Positions 17,017 to 26,500 of a DNA stretch of 64,000 bases are shown one piece after another; the first letter of the stretch is position 1; every line of letters starts with the position of its first letter. Made by a program: the position numbers and the translations under genes. Source of the DNA: Rhodopirellula sp. P2. GTDB lineage: Bacteria > Planctomycetota > Planctomycetia > Pirellulales > Pirellulaceae. The stretch spans positions 2,151,001 to 2,215,000 of the forward strand of contig NZ_CP118225.1 in NCBI RefSeq assembly GCF_028768465.1, written 5' to 3'. The notes beneath the pieces are model-generated. The model was not told the DNA's origin and did not search any database. It worked only from the letters and a program-made list of their open reading frames with translations.

Positions 17017-19029
17017 ATGGTTCGAATTCGGAGACTGACGCTCGCCTGTTGGTGTTTGTTTGCAGTGTGGTCCGGGGGTTTCTATCTGTTCTGGAGGAAC
17101 GGCCATTCCTGGCCACATGCCGCGTGGGCGGTGTTGAGCCTGGGCAGCATGATTGTGTTGATGGTGGCCCTTGCCGTGTCATCTTTGCGAGAGCTTTGGC
17201 GCTGCCAAGGTCGACCGCGGCAGCGCATCGCGATTGTGGGATGGGGGCTGATTGGATGCGCGCCGATGGCTTGCTTTGGGGCCCATTGGCTGGACGCCGC
17301 GTCTGCCTTTGGCCAACGCTTGTCACGCCCCAAGACGGTGGCATCCGACGTCGCTGTGACGTGGCTCTCCTCGTTCTTTGATGCCGTCTCGCGATTGGAG
17401 CACCAACGCGTGACGGGACAGCATGGGGTGCTGATGCATTCCACTCCCATTCAAGATCCGGTTGCGATGGTTGGTGAAATGGATGGTCACATTGAGGGAA
17501 TGTGTGCCCTGCTGGGACGAACGCCACCGGAAAACGTAATCTGGGTGCGTGGCAGTCTGCTGTCGCAAACCGGTGTCTCCATTGGCCCTTGGGCCATCAC
17601 GGACGATGATCAACCGGCCGCGGAATTTTCGTCGCTGGATCGCCATGAAATTGCCCATTCGGTGATCAGTGGTTTGTGCGGTCCTGATCAAGATCCGCCT
17701 CGCTTGTTGGTCGAGGGTTGGGCTCAATTTCAGGGCAACGATTGGTCGGCGGAGATCCCGGGGCTCTCCAACCAACATCGAAATCAAGCACACTTTCTGC
17801 TCGATGAGTTGATCGAAGAGCCTTGGTACTCCGCCTCACGCTGGCCGCTGTATCGCTATGGAGGTCCTTTGGTCGCCTTCCTGATCCAGCGGTTTTCAGC
17901 GGAGCAGTTCCTGGAGCTTTATGGCCAGGCTCGAAAGGAGACCTTTCGCGCGGACGCGGAAAGAATTCTGGGCAGTTCTTGGGAAAACGTCGAAAGGTCG
18001 TTTTGGATCTGGATCGAATCGGAAGCGGGTCGCCTGGCAGAAATGAAAGCGACGGAAAACGGCATCCAGACTGTTGTCGAGTTGGGTGACCAGGTGAGCC
18101 CAGGCGATTGGGACAGCCTCGTCAGTCACTACGATGCCTCGCAGTGGGATGCAGTCCAATTCGAAAAGTCCTTCGCGTTCAAGGTGGATGTTGAAGTGGA
18201 AGAGTCGTCGCTTTCGGAGCCCTATTCACGGCAAGTCCGAGTGGCCATTGGCTCGGGGCAAAAATGGCTTGTCTATCAAAATCCCTGGGGATCTTCGATT
18301 GGCGTTGCGACGGGGCCTTCCTTGTCGGTCAGCGTGGAGCGTTCTAGCAACGGGCTGACGACCGGATTTGCTTCTGGGATGGAAGGCCGTGCCCAAGCAC
18401 GAGGTGACATGCACCACTATTTGCGAGTCGCGAGAAGAACATACCTTTCGGACCCCGCCTCTGAAATTCCAATCGGCGAGCGATGGCCCGAAAGACTTGC
18501 CCGATTTCGATGCGAGTCGATCCGCCGTCCACCACCCGCTTCCGGCGTTGGGGAAAGTCCCAGGATCTGGATCGTTCAGTACCGCGATTGGATTCCTGCA
18601 GACGACACCGAAACCTCGACCGCAGAACGTTCGGGTGAGATCTGGTTGGATGAATCACTGGGGATGGCGGTGAAACGACATCAACTCAATGAACTCGGAT
18701 CAACCAATCGATCCGAGCGGAACATTGGGTACCAGCGTTTGGGCGGCTTGATCCTTCCGCGAACGGTGGAGGAAACGAGTGTCGAAGCAAGCGAGACTTT
18801 GATCGCTCGATTTGAGCTGGAGGCGATGACTGAATCGGAAGTGGCCAGCATGAAGCAAGAGATCCTATCCATGGCCGATGAAGTGGAGTTGCCTCCGGGG
18901 AGGCCTTGGTTTGAGAATGTCCTGCTTGGCGCTTCCTCGCTGCCACTTCTGGGAGTCTGTTTCGTGTTGTTCGGCTCGTCGCCGCATCGTCGAGAAGCAG
19001 ACTGTGGCCCAATGAGCCATCTGGATTGA
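17017..19029 (+). CDS. Membrane protein with a gluzincin-like metallopeptidase motif
   Basis: A 670-residue protein with three predicted membrane segments near the N-terminus (LTLACWCLFAVWSGGFYLF, AVLSLGSMIVLMVALAV, IAIVGWGLIGCAPMACFGA) and one near the C-terminus (LLGASSLPLLGVCFVLFG). Between them is H210-E211-I-A-H214 with E233 in LLVEGWAQF, the zinc-binding HExxH...E pattern of gluzincin (peptidase MA clan) enzymes. YRYGGPLVAFLIQRFSAEQF downstream also fits that fold. The remaining roughly 300 residues look like an extracytoplasmic beta-rich domain. I recognise no named family. Activity and substrate are inferred from the motif only. Confidence 0.75.
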   Translation: MVRIRRLTLACWCLFAVWSGGFYLFWRNGHSWPHAAWAVLSLGSMIVLMVALAVSSLRELWRCQGRPRQRIAIVGWGLIGCAPMACFGAHWLDAASAFGQRLSRPKTVASDVAVTWLSSFFDAVSRLEHQRVTGQHGVLMHSTPIQDPVAMVGEMDGHIEGMCALLGRTPPENVIWVRGSLLSQTGVSIGPWAITDDDQPAAEFSSLDRHEIAHSVISGLCGPDQDPPRLLVEGWAQFQGNDWSAEIPGLSNQHRNQAHFLLDELIEEPWYSASRWPLYRYGGPLVAFLIQRFSAEQFLELYGQARKETFRADAERILGSSWENVERSFWIWIESEAGRLAEMKATENGIQTVVELGDQVSPGDWDSLVSHYDASQWDAVQFEKSFAFKVDVEVEESSLSEPYSRQVRVAIGSGQKWLVYQNPWGSSIGVATGPSLSVSVERSSNGLTTGFASGMEGRAQARGDMHHYLRVARRTYLSDPASEIPIGERWPERLARFRCESIRRPPPASGVGESPRIWIVQYRDWIPADDTETSTAERSGEIWLDESLGMAVKRHQLNELGSTNRSERNIGYQRLGGLILPRTVEETSVEASETLIARFELEAMTESEVASMKQEILSMADEVELPPGRPWFENVLLGASSLPLLGVCFVLFGSSPHRREADCGPMSHLD

Positions 19030-19386
19030 CCGGGGGCGGCGGTCGAGCTTATCCGCCGAGAGTGTCACGTGCTCTTCCCAGATGGGCCGCTGTTTTGCAT
19101 TGGCGACTGCGGTCAGTGCCGGAGTTCCCGTTGGTTGCTCCGGCTTGCTTTGGTTTGTGATGTCACTGGATCAACAAACAGAATAGCGGAGCAAGGGCAT
19201 TCGGCCAGGCTTCGGTTTAGCTCATGAAAGATCCCGACGGGATCACAGGTGGTAGCCTTAGGTCGCGAAAGCGCACCTCCAGTCAGCAGTCGCTTGCAAA
19301 CGCCGACCATGAAGGGTGTCGCAGAGAACGGTTTGCCAGCGTGCATTGTTGCCTCTTCTTTTGGGAGGCTTCTCTTTGGGCCAAGC
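19030..19386. other. Intergenic stretch between convergent genes
   Basis: No gene is supported. A weak relative of the REP-type repeat is visible around 19228-19260 (GATCCCGACGGGATC followed by GGTGGTAGCC). Otherwise I see nothing specific. Confidence 0.4.
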
Positions 19387-19878
19387 CTAGTTCGTTGGCG
19401 GGTCAACGAACTCGAGTGGTGGAGCGACGTCAGGTTCACGCTCTGAAAGGACTCGGATCGTGTAGCCTCCGTAGCACTTTTGGCCGACGATAATCATCCA
19501 ATCAGTGATATCGCTACGAGTAACCGTGCGGGCATCGCCAAGCTTCAGGTTTGGGATGTTCTCTGGGTCATTCGCACACTCGCCGGTAATCTCATCGCCT
19601 TCGATTTTGATGGGAGTGAACCAGATGTGTTCCAATTCGCCATCTGAAGTTGGCAATGCGAATTTTAGGCTGTAGGCATCGCTACCCATCGTCTTCCAGT
19701 TGTTCTCAAAGAACGAAAGCGTCTCCTGTGCCTTGGCGATCGCCGCATTCATTTCTGAGTCGTCGTCTTCAACGTTGACGACCGAGGATACCGAAGAGTT
19801 CGGTGTCGGTGACTCGCTGCATCCGCAGAAGGCGATGAGCGTTGATGCGACGAACCCGACTAGCAATTTGTGAATCAA
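19387..19878 (-). CDS. DUF2314 (YegJ-like) lipoprotein
   Basis: A 163-residue exported protein. The N-terminus MIHKLLVGFVASTLIAFCGC is a lipoprotein-type signal with an imperfect lipobox. After a Ser/acidic linker, residues about 50-150 match DUF2314: the Ala-rich helix AAIAKAQETLSFF, then EHIWFTPIKIEGDEITGEC, NDPENIPNLKLGD and ITDWMIIVGQKCYGGYTI. The family's function is unknown. The gene stands alone, ending convergently with the membrane protein that stops at 19029. Confidence 0.82.
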   Translation of the reverse strand: MIHKLLVGFVASTLIAFCGCSESPTPNSSVSSVVNVEDDDSEMNAAIAKAQETLSFFENNWKTMGSDAYSLKFALPTSDGELEHIWFTPIKIEGDEITGECANDPENIPNLKLGDARTVTRSDITDWMIIVGQKCYGGYTIRVLSEREPDVAPPLEFVDPPTN

Positions 19879-20091
19879 TGCCGTTTCCTTCGGTGAGTTG
19901 AATGGTGCTGACGCAGGCCGATATCAGGTAATACGTCAGGCGATTGTAATCGCACTTGGCAGTTCTTACCGAACCGCTGGAGCAATGGATCGGTCGCCGC
20001 AAACGCACGTATTGTCATTTGTCCAGACTTGGGGCACGGAAACGCTCTTGCAACTAGCACTGGCGGGAAGCCGATGCCACGAAAGGTGGTG

Positions 20092-21627
20092 TCAGGCGTT
20101 GCGGGCTTCTCGGGCGATGGTCCATTCGATCGCGGCGATCAGGGCGCGAGCCTTGTTGAGGGTTTCTTCGTATTCCGAGTCGGGGTTGCTGTCGGCGACG
20201 ACTCCACAACCGGCTTGCACGTGATACGCCCCGTTTTGATGCACGATCGTGCGGAGCGCCAAGCAGGTGTCCATGTTGCCTCGGTAGTCGATGTAGCCGA
20301 CCGCGCCGCCATAGGGGCCACGGCGATGCGGTTCGATCTCGTCGATGACCTGCATCGCCCGGACTTTGGGGGCACCCGAAACGGTTCCCGCGGGCAAGCA
20401 TGATTTCAGAGCGTCGAAGGCGTCGAGTCCTTCCCGCAACTTGCCTCGCACTTCGCTGCTGATGTGCATCACGTGGCTGTATCGTTCGATGACCATGATC
20501 TCGGTCAAGTCCACGGTGCCGAATTCGGCGATCCGGCCGATGTCGTTGCGACCCAGGTCAACCAGCATCACGTGTTCGGCGCGTTCCTTGGGATCGGCCA
20601 GCAAATCTTGTTCGAGAGCTTTGTCTTCTTTTTCCGTCGCGCCACGGGGCCGCGTTCCGGCCAGCGGACGCACGGTGACCTCCCGGTCTTTGACCCGGCA
20701 CATGATCTCCGGCGAGCAACCCACCAGGACGCATTCTGGGTTGCGGACGAAGAACATGAACGGCGATGGATTGACGACCCGGAGCGAGCGATAGACCGCG
20801 AACGGATCGACGTCGCTTTTGACGGTCAGCCGTTGGCTGGGGACGACTTGAAAGATGTCGCCAGCACGAATGTATTCGACGCAGTGGCGAACCGCATCAC
20901 AGAACGACTCGCGGGTGAAGTTGGATTCGACCGGCAAGGGTTTTCGCTGGTCTGCTTCGATGATTTCGTCCACGCGAAGATCGGGTGGGCTGGTCATCAG
21001 ACGCTTGATCGTTTGGTCGACTTCTTCGGCGGCGGATTGACGAGCGGCCGCGACTGTCGCGGGGTCCGAGTCTTCGTCGATGCCGCGGCAATCGGCCAGG
21101 GAGACCACCGTGATGGTTTTGTCGACGTGATCGAACACGCACAGGGTGTGATAAAAAGCGAAGTTCAAATCGGGAAGTTCGCGGTCATCCTCGGTGGTGT
21201 CCGGCAAGTTCTCAACATATCGAACGACATCGTAACCCGCGTATCCAATGGCTCCACCGATGAACGGCGGCAGTCCATCCAGGGTCGCCGTGCGGTCTTG
21301 GAAGCTTTGGCGAAACGCGTCCAGGGGATCGTCGCACTGGGATTCGACGACTTCGCCGGTGGACATGTTTGTCCGCCGGACGGTGTTGCCTTTGGCGGTG
21401 AATCGGGCCAGAGGTCGCGAGCCCAAAAAGCTGAAACGCCCCACCTTTTCGCCTCCGATCACACTTTCAATCAGGAAAGCGGGGCCGCCATCGTCCAGGT
21501 GCATGAACGCCGTGACGGGGGTCAACGTATCAGACAGCAGGCGTCGGTAGACGGGGACGAAGTCGAACCGACGGGCCAGCGATTCGAACGACGAAAGCGA
21601 TGGTTGGTGCATGAGGTTTCCAGTCAT
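20092..21627 (-). CDS. trpE: Anthranilate synthase component I
   Basis: A 511-residue TrpE, which makes anthranilate from chorismate with ammonia supplied by TrpG. The N-terminal regulatory half has the FLIESVIGGEKVGRFSFLG segment, the region bound by tryptophan in feedback-inhibited enzymes. The chorismate-binding half has PLAGTRPRG, DLLADPKERAEHVMLVDLGR, LPAGTVSGAPK (Ala-Gly-Thr rather than the PabB Gly-Gly-Ser form) and the C-terminal QAGCGVVADSNPDSEYEET. The ATG at 21612, with a GGAAA before it, is an equally possible start. No trpG or other trp gene is adjacent, so the pathway is dispersed in this genome. Confidence 0.96.
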   Translation of the reverse strand: MTGNLMHQPSLSSFESLARRFDFVPVYRRLLSDTLTPVTAFMHLDDGGPAFLIESVIGGEKVGRFSFLGSRPLARFTAKGNTVRRTNMSTGEVVESQCDDPLDAFRQSFQDRTATLDGLPPFIGGAIGYAGYDVVRYVENLPDTTEDDRELPDLNFAFYHTLCVFDHVDKTITVVSLADCRGIDEDSDPATVAAARQSAAEEVDQTIKRLMTSPPDLRVDEIIEADQRKPLPVESNFTRESFCDAVRHCVEYIRAGDIFQVVPSQRLTVKSDVDPFAVYRSLRVVNPSPFMFFVRNPECVLVGCSPEIMCRVKDREVTVRPLAGTRPRGATEKEDKALEQDLLADPKERAEHVMLVDLGRNDIGRIAEFGTVDLTEIMVIERYSHVMHISSEVRGKLREGLDAFDALKSCLPAGTVSGAPKVRAMQVIDEIEPHRRGPYGGAVGYIDYRGNMDTCLALRTIVHQNGAYHVQAGCGVVADSNPDSEYEETLNKARALIAAIEWTIAREARNA

Positions 21628-21867
21628 GAAGTTTCGGCACGTTGGGGCGTTGCGATAGTGTGAAGTGCGACGGCGGGCTTGGAAACCGGGTTGGCCAGCG
21701 ATAGAATTCCAAGGCGTGAACGAGTCCGCCTCCTCGGGCGGTCATCACGGAGCCGTGATGCCGACCATGACAGCAATCGTGCCGCGAAGTTCGCTTCGTA
21801 TCGCGAATTCCGCATCGTGCCACGGAACCTGTGTCACGAACTTAGCGAGCCATCCTGCGAGACTCTC

Positions 21868-22389
21868 ATGAAATGCCAGTATTGCGATAAACCGGCGACT
21901 TTCCACATCACCGAATTGACCGAACCCGATGGGCCGCAAGTGCTGCATTTGTGCGAGCAGCACGCTCGCAACGTACTGCAAAAGGGCGAGCCAACCCCGG
22001 TTTCCAGCGTCGCAGGGGCGCTGGCCAAACAGTTGCAATTGGGCCAAACCAAGGAAGAATTGCGGAAGTTGGATCAAAAAGAGTGCCCCGTTTGTGGGAT
22101 CACCTTCTTTGAATTCCGTAATTCAGGACGGTTGGGTTGCCCCCTGGACTATGACTTCTTCGAAGCCGACCTCAAACCTTTGTTGCTGAATATTCACGAC
22201 TCATTGGAACACACCGGAAAACGGCCCACCCGAGCGGCTGCCACAGCCGATTCACAAGCGGATTTGATCCGGTTGCGAAAAGAGATGGAAGCCGCGGTGG
22301 AACGGGAAGAATACGAACGAGCGTCCGAATTGCGAGATCAAATCAACGCGATCCAAGGCGAGCCCAAACGTCGAGGAAACGCGATATGA
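21868..22389 (+). CDS. mcsA: McsA-like zinc-binding UVR-motif protein
   Basis: A 173-residue protein resembling McsA, the activator of the McsB arginine kinase. Zinc ligands are visible as C3-x2-C6, C29, C73-x2-C76 and C91. The C-terminus (about residues 130-165) is a UvrB/UvrC motif: LRKEMEAAVEREEYERASEL followed by RDQINAIQ. The ATG at 21868 starts directly with the first zinc knuckle, so I reject the longer open frame from 21679. The TGA stop overlaps the mcsB ATG (ATGA at 22386-22389), so the two are translationally coupled. In Firmicutes the pair regulates ClpC and CtsR; neither gene is in this window. Confidence 0.88.
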   Translation: MKCQYCDKPATFHITELTEPDGPQVLHLCEQHARNVLQKGEPTPVSSVAGALAKQLQLGQTKEELRKLDQKECPVCGITFFEFRNSGRLGCPLDYDFFEADLKPLLLNIHDSLEHTGKRPTRAAATADSQADLIRLRKEMEAAVEREEYERASELRDQINAIQGEPKRRGNAI

Positions 22390-23477
22390 AAGAAGCCACC
22401 GACCTGTCGGTGTTGGTCCAAAAAAGCGGTGAATGGTTGCGTGGCACTGGCCCGGAATCGGACATTGTGATCAGCAGCCGCATCCGTTTAGCCCGCAATT
22501 TGGCGGGATTCCCCTTCATTCGAAAATGCAGTCCCGAGGACCGCGAAAAGATCGAACGCCAGGTTCGCTCGCGACTGGAGAATCTGCCTGAATGGGACGA
22601 GATTCCCTACGTCGACATCGCGACGCTGAGTGAGGTGGATCGCCAGTTCTTGGTCGAACGCCAGCTCATCAGCCGAGAAATCGCGGATTCCGAAGGCAGT
22701 CGTGCCGTCGCGATCGATCCCAGCGAGCAGTACTCGGTGATGATCAACGAAGAAGACCACCTGCGCATCCAGGTGATGCACAGCGGTTTGGATTTGCTCA
22801 GTGCCTGGGAACAAATCGATCGAATCGACGATGCGATTGAAGGGGAGGTGCTGTACGCATTTCATAGCAAATTCGGCTACCTGACGGCTTGTCCGACGAA
22901 TGTCGGCACGGGCCTGCGGGTCAGTGTGATGCTGCACTTGCCCGGTTTGGTGATCACTCAGCAGATCGAAAAGGTGTTCCGCAGCATGCAGCGGATCAAC
23001 GTGACCGTGCGTGGTCTGTACGGCGAAGGGTCGCAGTACACCGGTGATTTTTATCAAGTCAGCAACCAGGTGACGCTTGGGCACACCGAAAAAGAATTGC
23101 TAGAAATGGTCGGCCAAGAGGTCGTGCCACGAATCATTGATTACGAACGCAAGGCTCGCGAATTTCTGATTGAGAAGGGCCAGCAAGACCTGCACGACGA
23201 CGTCAGTCGGGCGCTGGGGATTCTCAGCACGGCCCGCAAAATCAGCAGCGAAGAAACGATGCACTACTTGTCCAAGGTTCGGATGGGTGTGAACCTGGGG
23301 CTGATCGACGACGTGCAGTTGGCAACGATCAACAAATTGTTCATCCACACTCAACCGGCTCACTTGCAAAAGTTGCACGGGCGAGTGTTGACGACCAGCG
23401 ATCGGAACGTCCAGCGAGCCAGCTACTTGCAACGCCATTTGTGCGGGCCAGCCGATCGCACCGACGAACTGAACTGA
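22386..23477 (+). CDS. mcsB: Protein arginine kinase (ATP:guanido phosphotransferase)
   Basis: A 363-residue McsB that phosphorylates arginine side chains in proteins. Catalytic features of the phosphagen-kinase fold are all present: SSRIRLARNL near residue 31 (ATP binding), NEEDHLR at 121-127, the active-site cysteine C169 in CPTNVGTGLR, and RGLYGEGS at 209-216. Length and domain order match bacterial McsB rather than creatine or arginine kinase. It is coupled to mcsA upstream. A double UvrA gene follows 53 bases downstream and may share the transcript. Confidence 0.94.
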   Translation: MKEATDLSVLVQKSGEWLRGTGPESDIVISSRIRLARNLAGFPFIRKCSPEDREKIERQVRSRLENLPEWDEIPYVDIATLSEVDRQFLVERQLISREIADSEGSRAVAIDPSEQYSVMINEEDHLRIQVMHSGLDLLSAWEQIDRIDDAIEGEVLYAFHSKFGYLTACPTNVGTGLRVSVMLHLPGLVITQQIEKVFRSMQRINVTVRGLYGEGSQYTGDFYQVSNQVTLGHTEKELLEMVGQEVVPRIIDYERKAREFLIEKGQQDLHDDVSRALGILSTARKISSEETMHYLSKVRMGVNLGLIDDVQLATINKLFIHTQPAHLQKLHGRVLTTSDRNVQRASYLQRHLCGPADRTDELN

Positions 23478-23530
23478 CTTTCTCGAAGATGCGTCTGACT
23501 GAATGGATGTATCAAACGCCGACCCAATGA

Positions 23531-26500
23531 GTGGACAAGTTGCAACGGGAAATCATCGTCAAAGGCGCTCGCGAACACAACTTGCGCGACGTCGACTTGA
23601 CGCTCACGCGAGGTGAGCTGATATGTTTCTCGGGTGTTTCGGGAAGTGGAAAAAGCTCGCTCGCGTTTGACACGCTGTACGCCGAGGGCCAGCGCCGGTA
23701 TGTCGAGAGCCTGAGCAATTCGGCCCGGCAATTCATGGGCCAAATGCCCAAACCCGACGTTGATCTGGTGACCGGGCTGAGCCCCTCGATTTCGATCAGC
23801 CAGAAGTCGACGGGCAACAACCCTCGCAGCACGGTTGGCACGATCACGGAGATCTACGATTTCCTGCGAGTCCTCTACGCTCGCGTTGGCACCGGGCACT
23901 GCCCTGCCTGTGATGTCGAAATCGCGGCGCAAACGACCGATGTCATCGTCAATCGACTGGTGCAGTTGGCCGCCGATGGTTGGCAAGACGACCAATCGTC
24001 CGAGGACTCTGAAACCGAAGCCGCGATCGAAGATGGAACGCTGTGGGTGATGGCCCCGTTGGTCCGTGGCCAAAAGGGTGAGTTCCGCGACCTGTTCGAA
24101 GACCTTCGTAAACAAGGGTTCAACCGCGCTCGTGTCGACGGCGAAACGTTTCGGCTGAGCGATCCGCCGCCGCTGGATCGAACCCGGCGTCACGATGTGG
24201 AAGTCGTGATTGACCGCATCGTCGCGGGGCAAATTGACCGCCCACGATTGGTCGAAGCGGTTGAGTTGGCGCTGAAACTGGGCGAGTCGTCCTTGATCAC
24301 TTCGGTCGGGCCGCCCAACGGAGAAGACGTGCCTCCGGTCCGTCACGACCAACTGTTTTCATCGAAGTATTCCTGCGGCAATTGCGGCCGAAGTTTCCGG
24401 CCGCCGACCCCGCAGTTGTTCAGTTTCAACAGCCCGCAAGGGATGTGCACGTCCTGCGACGGCATCGGCCGGCTGTACACGTTTGTGCCCGAGTTGTTGA
24501 TCCCCGACGAGTCGCTGTCGATTCGCAAAGGTGCGATCGCCTTGCTTGGCAAATGGGGCGACCTGGGACGCTACCGACGTCATATCTATCGCGGTGTTGC
24601 CGATGCGATGGACGCCAAACTGGAGCTCGAACCCGGCACGATGCTGGAAACTCGCTGGGACAAACTGCCAGAGATCGCTCGCCACATTTGGTTGTGGGGT
24701 GCCGACGACTCGATGCAGTTCACTTGGCGAGGTGGACGCCAAGCCAAGAAGTATGTCGGCAACTTCGAAGGTTTCATTCCTGAGTTGCTCGATCGCTATC
24801 GAACCAGTCGCAATAAAATGCAGTTGCGTCAGTTCGAAAAGTACATGAACACGATGGATTGCCCGGACTGCCATGGCAAGCGACTGAACGATCAGGCTTG
24901 CGCGGTTCGTCTCTCGACAGGCTCCGAGGAATTTGCCGCCTCGAAGAGCCAATCGCTTCCCGACCTGTGTGAGCTTTCCATCGATTCACTGATGGAGTTC
25001 TTCAGTGACATCCCGCTTTCAAAGACCAACGCCCAAATCGCTGGCGAGGCTCTCAAAGAAATTCGCGGGCGGATTGGGTTTTTGCTCGGCGTGGGGTTGG
25101 AATACCTGACGCTTGGCCGGACCGCGCCAACGTTGTCGGGCGGTGAGTCCCAGCGGATTCGACTCGCCGGTCAGATCGGTTCGGGGTTGTCGGGTGTGCT
25201 TTACATCTTGGACGAGCCATCGATTGGTTTGCACCCGCGTGACAACGATCGTTTGATCACGACATTGACCCGTTTGCGAGATGCGGGCAACACGTTGATC
25301 GTGGTTGAGCACGACGAAGACACGATGCGCGCGGCGGACACGATCGTGGACTTTGGGCCTGGTCCCGGTGTCAAAGGCGGTCACATCGTGGCGGCCGGTT
25401 CGATGGAGGACCTGCGTCGATCCAAGGAAAGCGTCACGGGAGCGTTCTTGTCGGGGGCTCGCGCGATCACGCCGAGAGAAACGCTGCGACCGGTTGATCC
25501 TGCCAAGCAACTGACGATTCGCGGGGCGCGTTTTCACAACCTGAAAGACATCGATGTCTCCATTCCGCTGGGCGTGGTGACTTGCGTGACCGGGGTCTCC
25601 GGCAGCGGCAAGAGTTCGCTGATTGGTGGGATCGTTGAACCCGCTCTTCGCAATGCGCTCAATGGTGCCGAGGCGGATGTTGGCGACCACGATTCCATCG
25701 AAGGCCTGGAGCATCTCGACAAAACGATCGCGATTGATCAGTCGCCGATTGGCCGGACGCCTCGCAGCAATCCCGCGACCTATGTGAAAGTCTTCGACGA
25801 GATCCGCAATCTGTTTGCGAAGTTGCCTGAAGCGAAGGCTCGTGGTTACACGGTCGGTCGATTCAGTTTCAACGTGGACGGAGGTCGCTGTGCCGCTTGC
25901 GATGGCAACGGTGCGACCAAATTGGAGATGGACTTCTTGGCGGATATCTGGGTGACGTGCCCGGTATGCCAAGGGTATCGGTACAACCGAGAAACGTTGT
26001 CGGTTCAGTTCAAGGGCAAATCGATTGCCGACGTTCTGAACATGGACATCTCGGAAGCGTTGGATTTGTTCCAGAACATTCCTAAGATCGCCGAGAAGTT
26101 GCAGACGTTGGTCGATGTGGGGCTGGAGTATTTGAAGCTCGGTCAACCTTCACCAACCTTGTCCGGCGGCGAAGCCCAGCGAATCAAGCTGTCGCGAGAA
26201 TTGAGTCGCAGGGACACGGGACGCACGCTGTATGTGCTGGATGAACCGACGACGGGGTTGCATTTTGCCGACATTGATTTGTTGTTGGGGGTGATCAATC
26301 GATTGGCCGATCGCGGCAACACGATCGTGATCGTCGAGCACAACCTGGACGTGATCAAAACGGCGGACTGGGTGATCGACATCGGCGTCGAAGGTGGTGC
26401 CGGTGGCGGTCGGGTGGTCGGCGAAGGTCGGCCGACGGAGGTCGCCCATGTGGATGACAGTTACACCGGTGCGGCGCTGGCCGAGGTGTTGGGGATCAAA

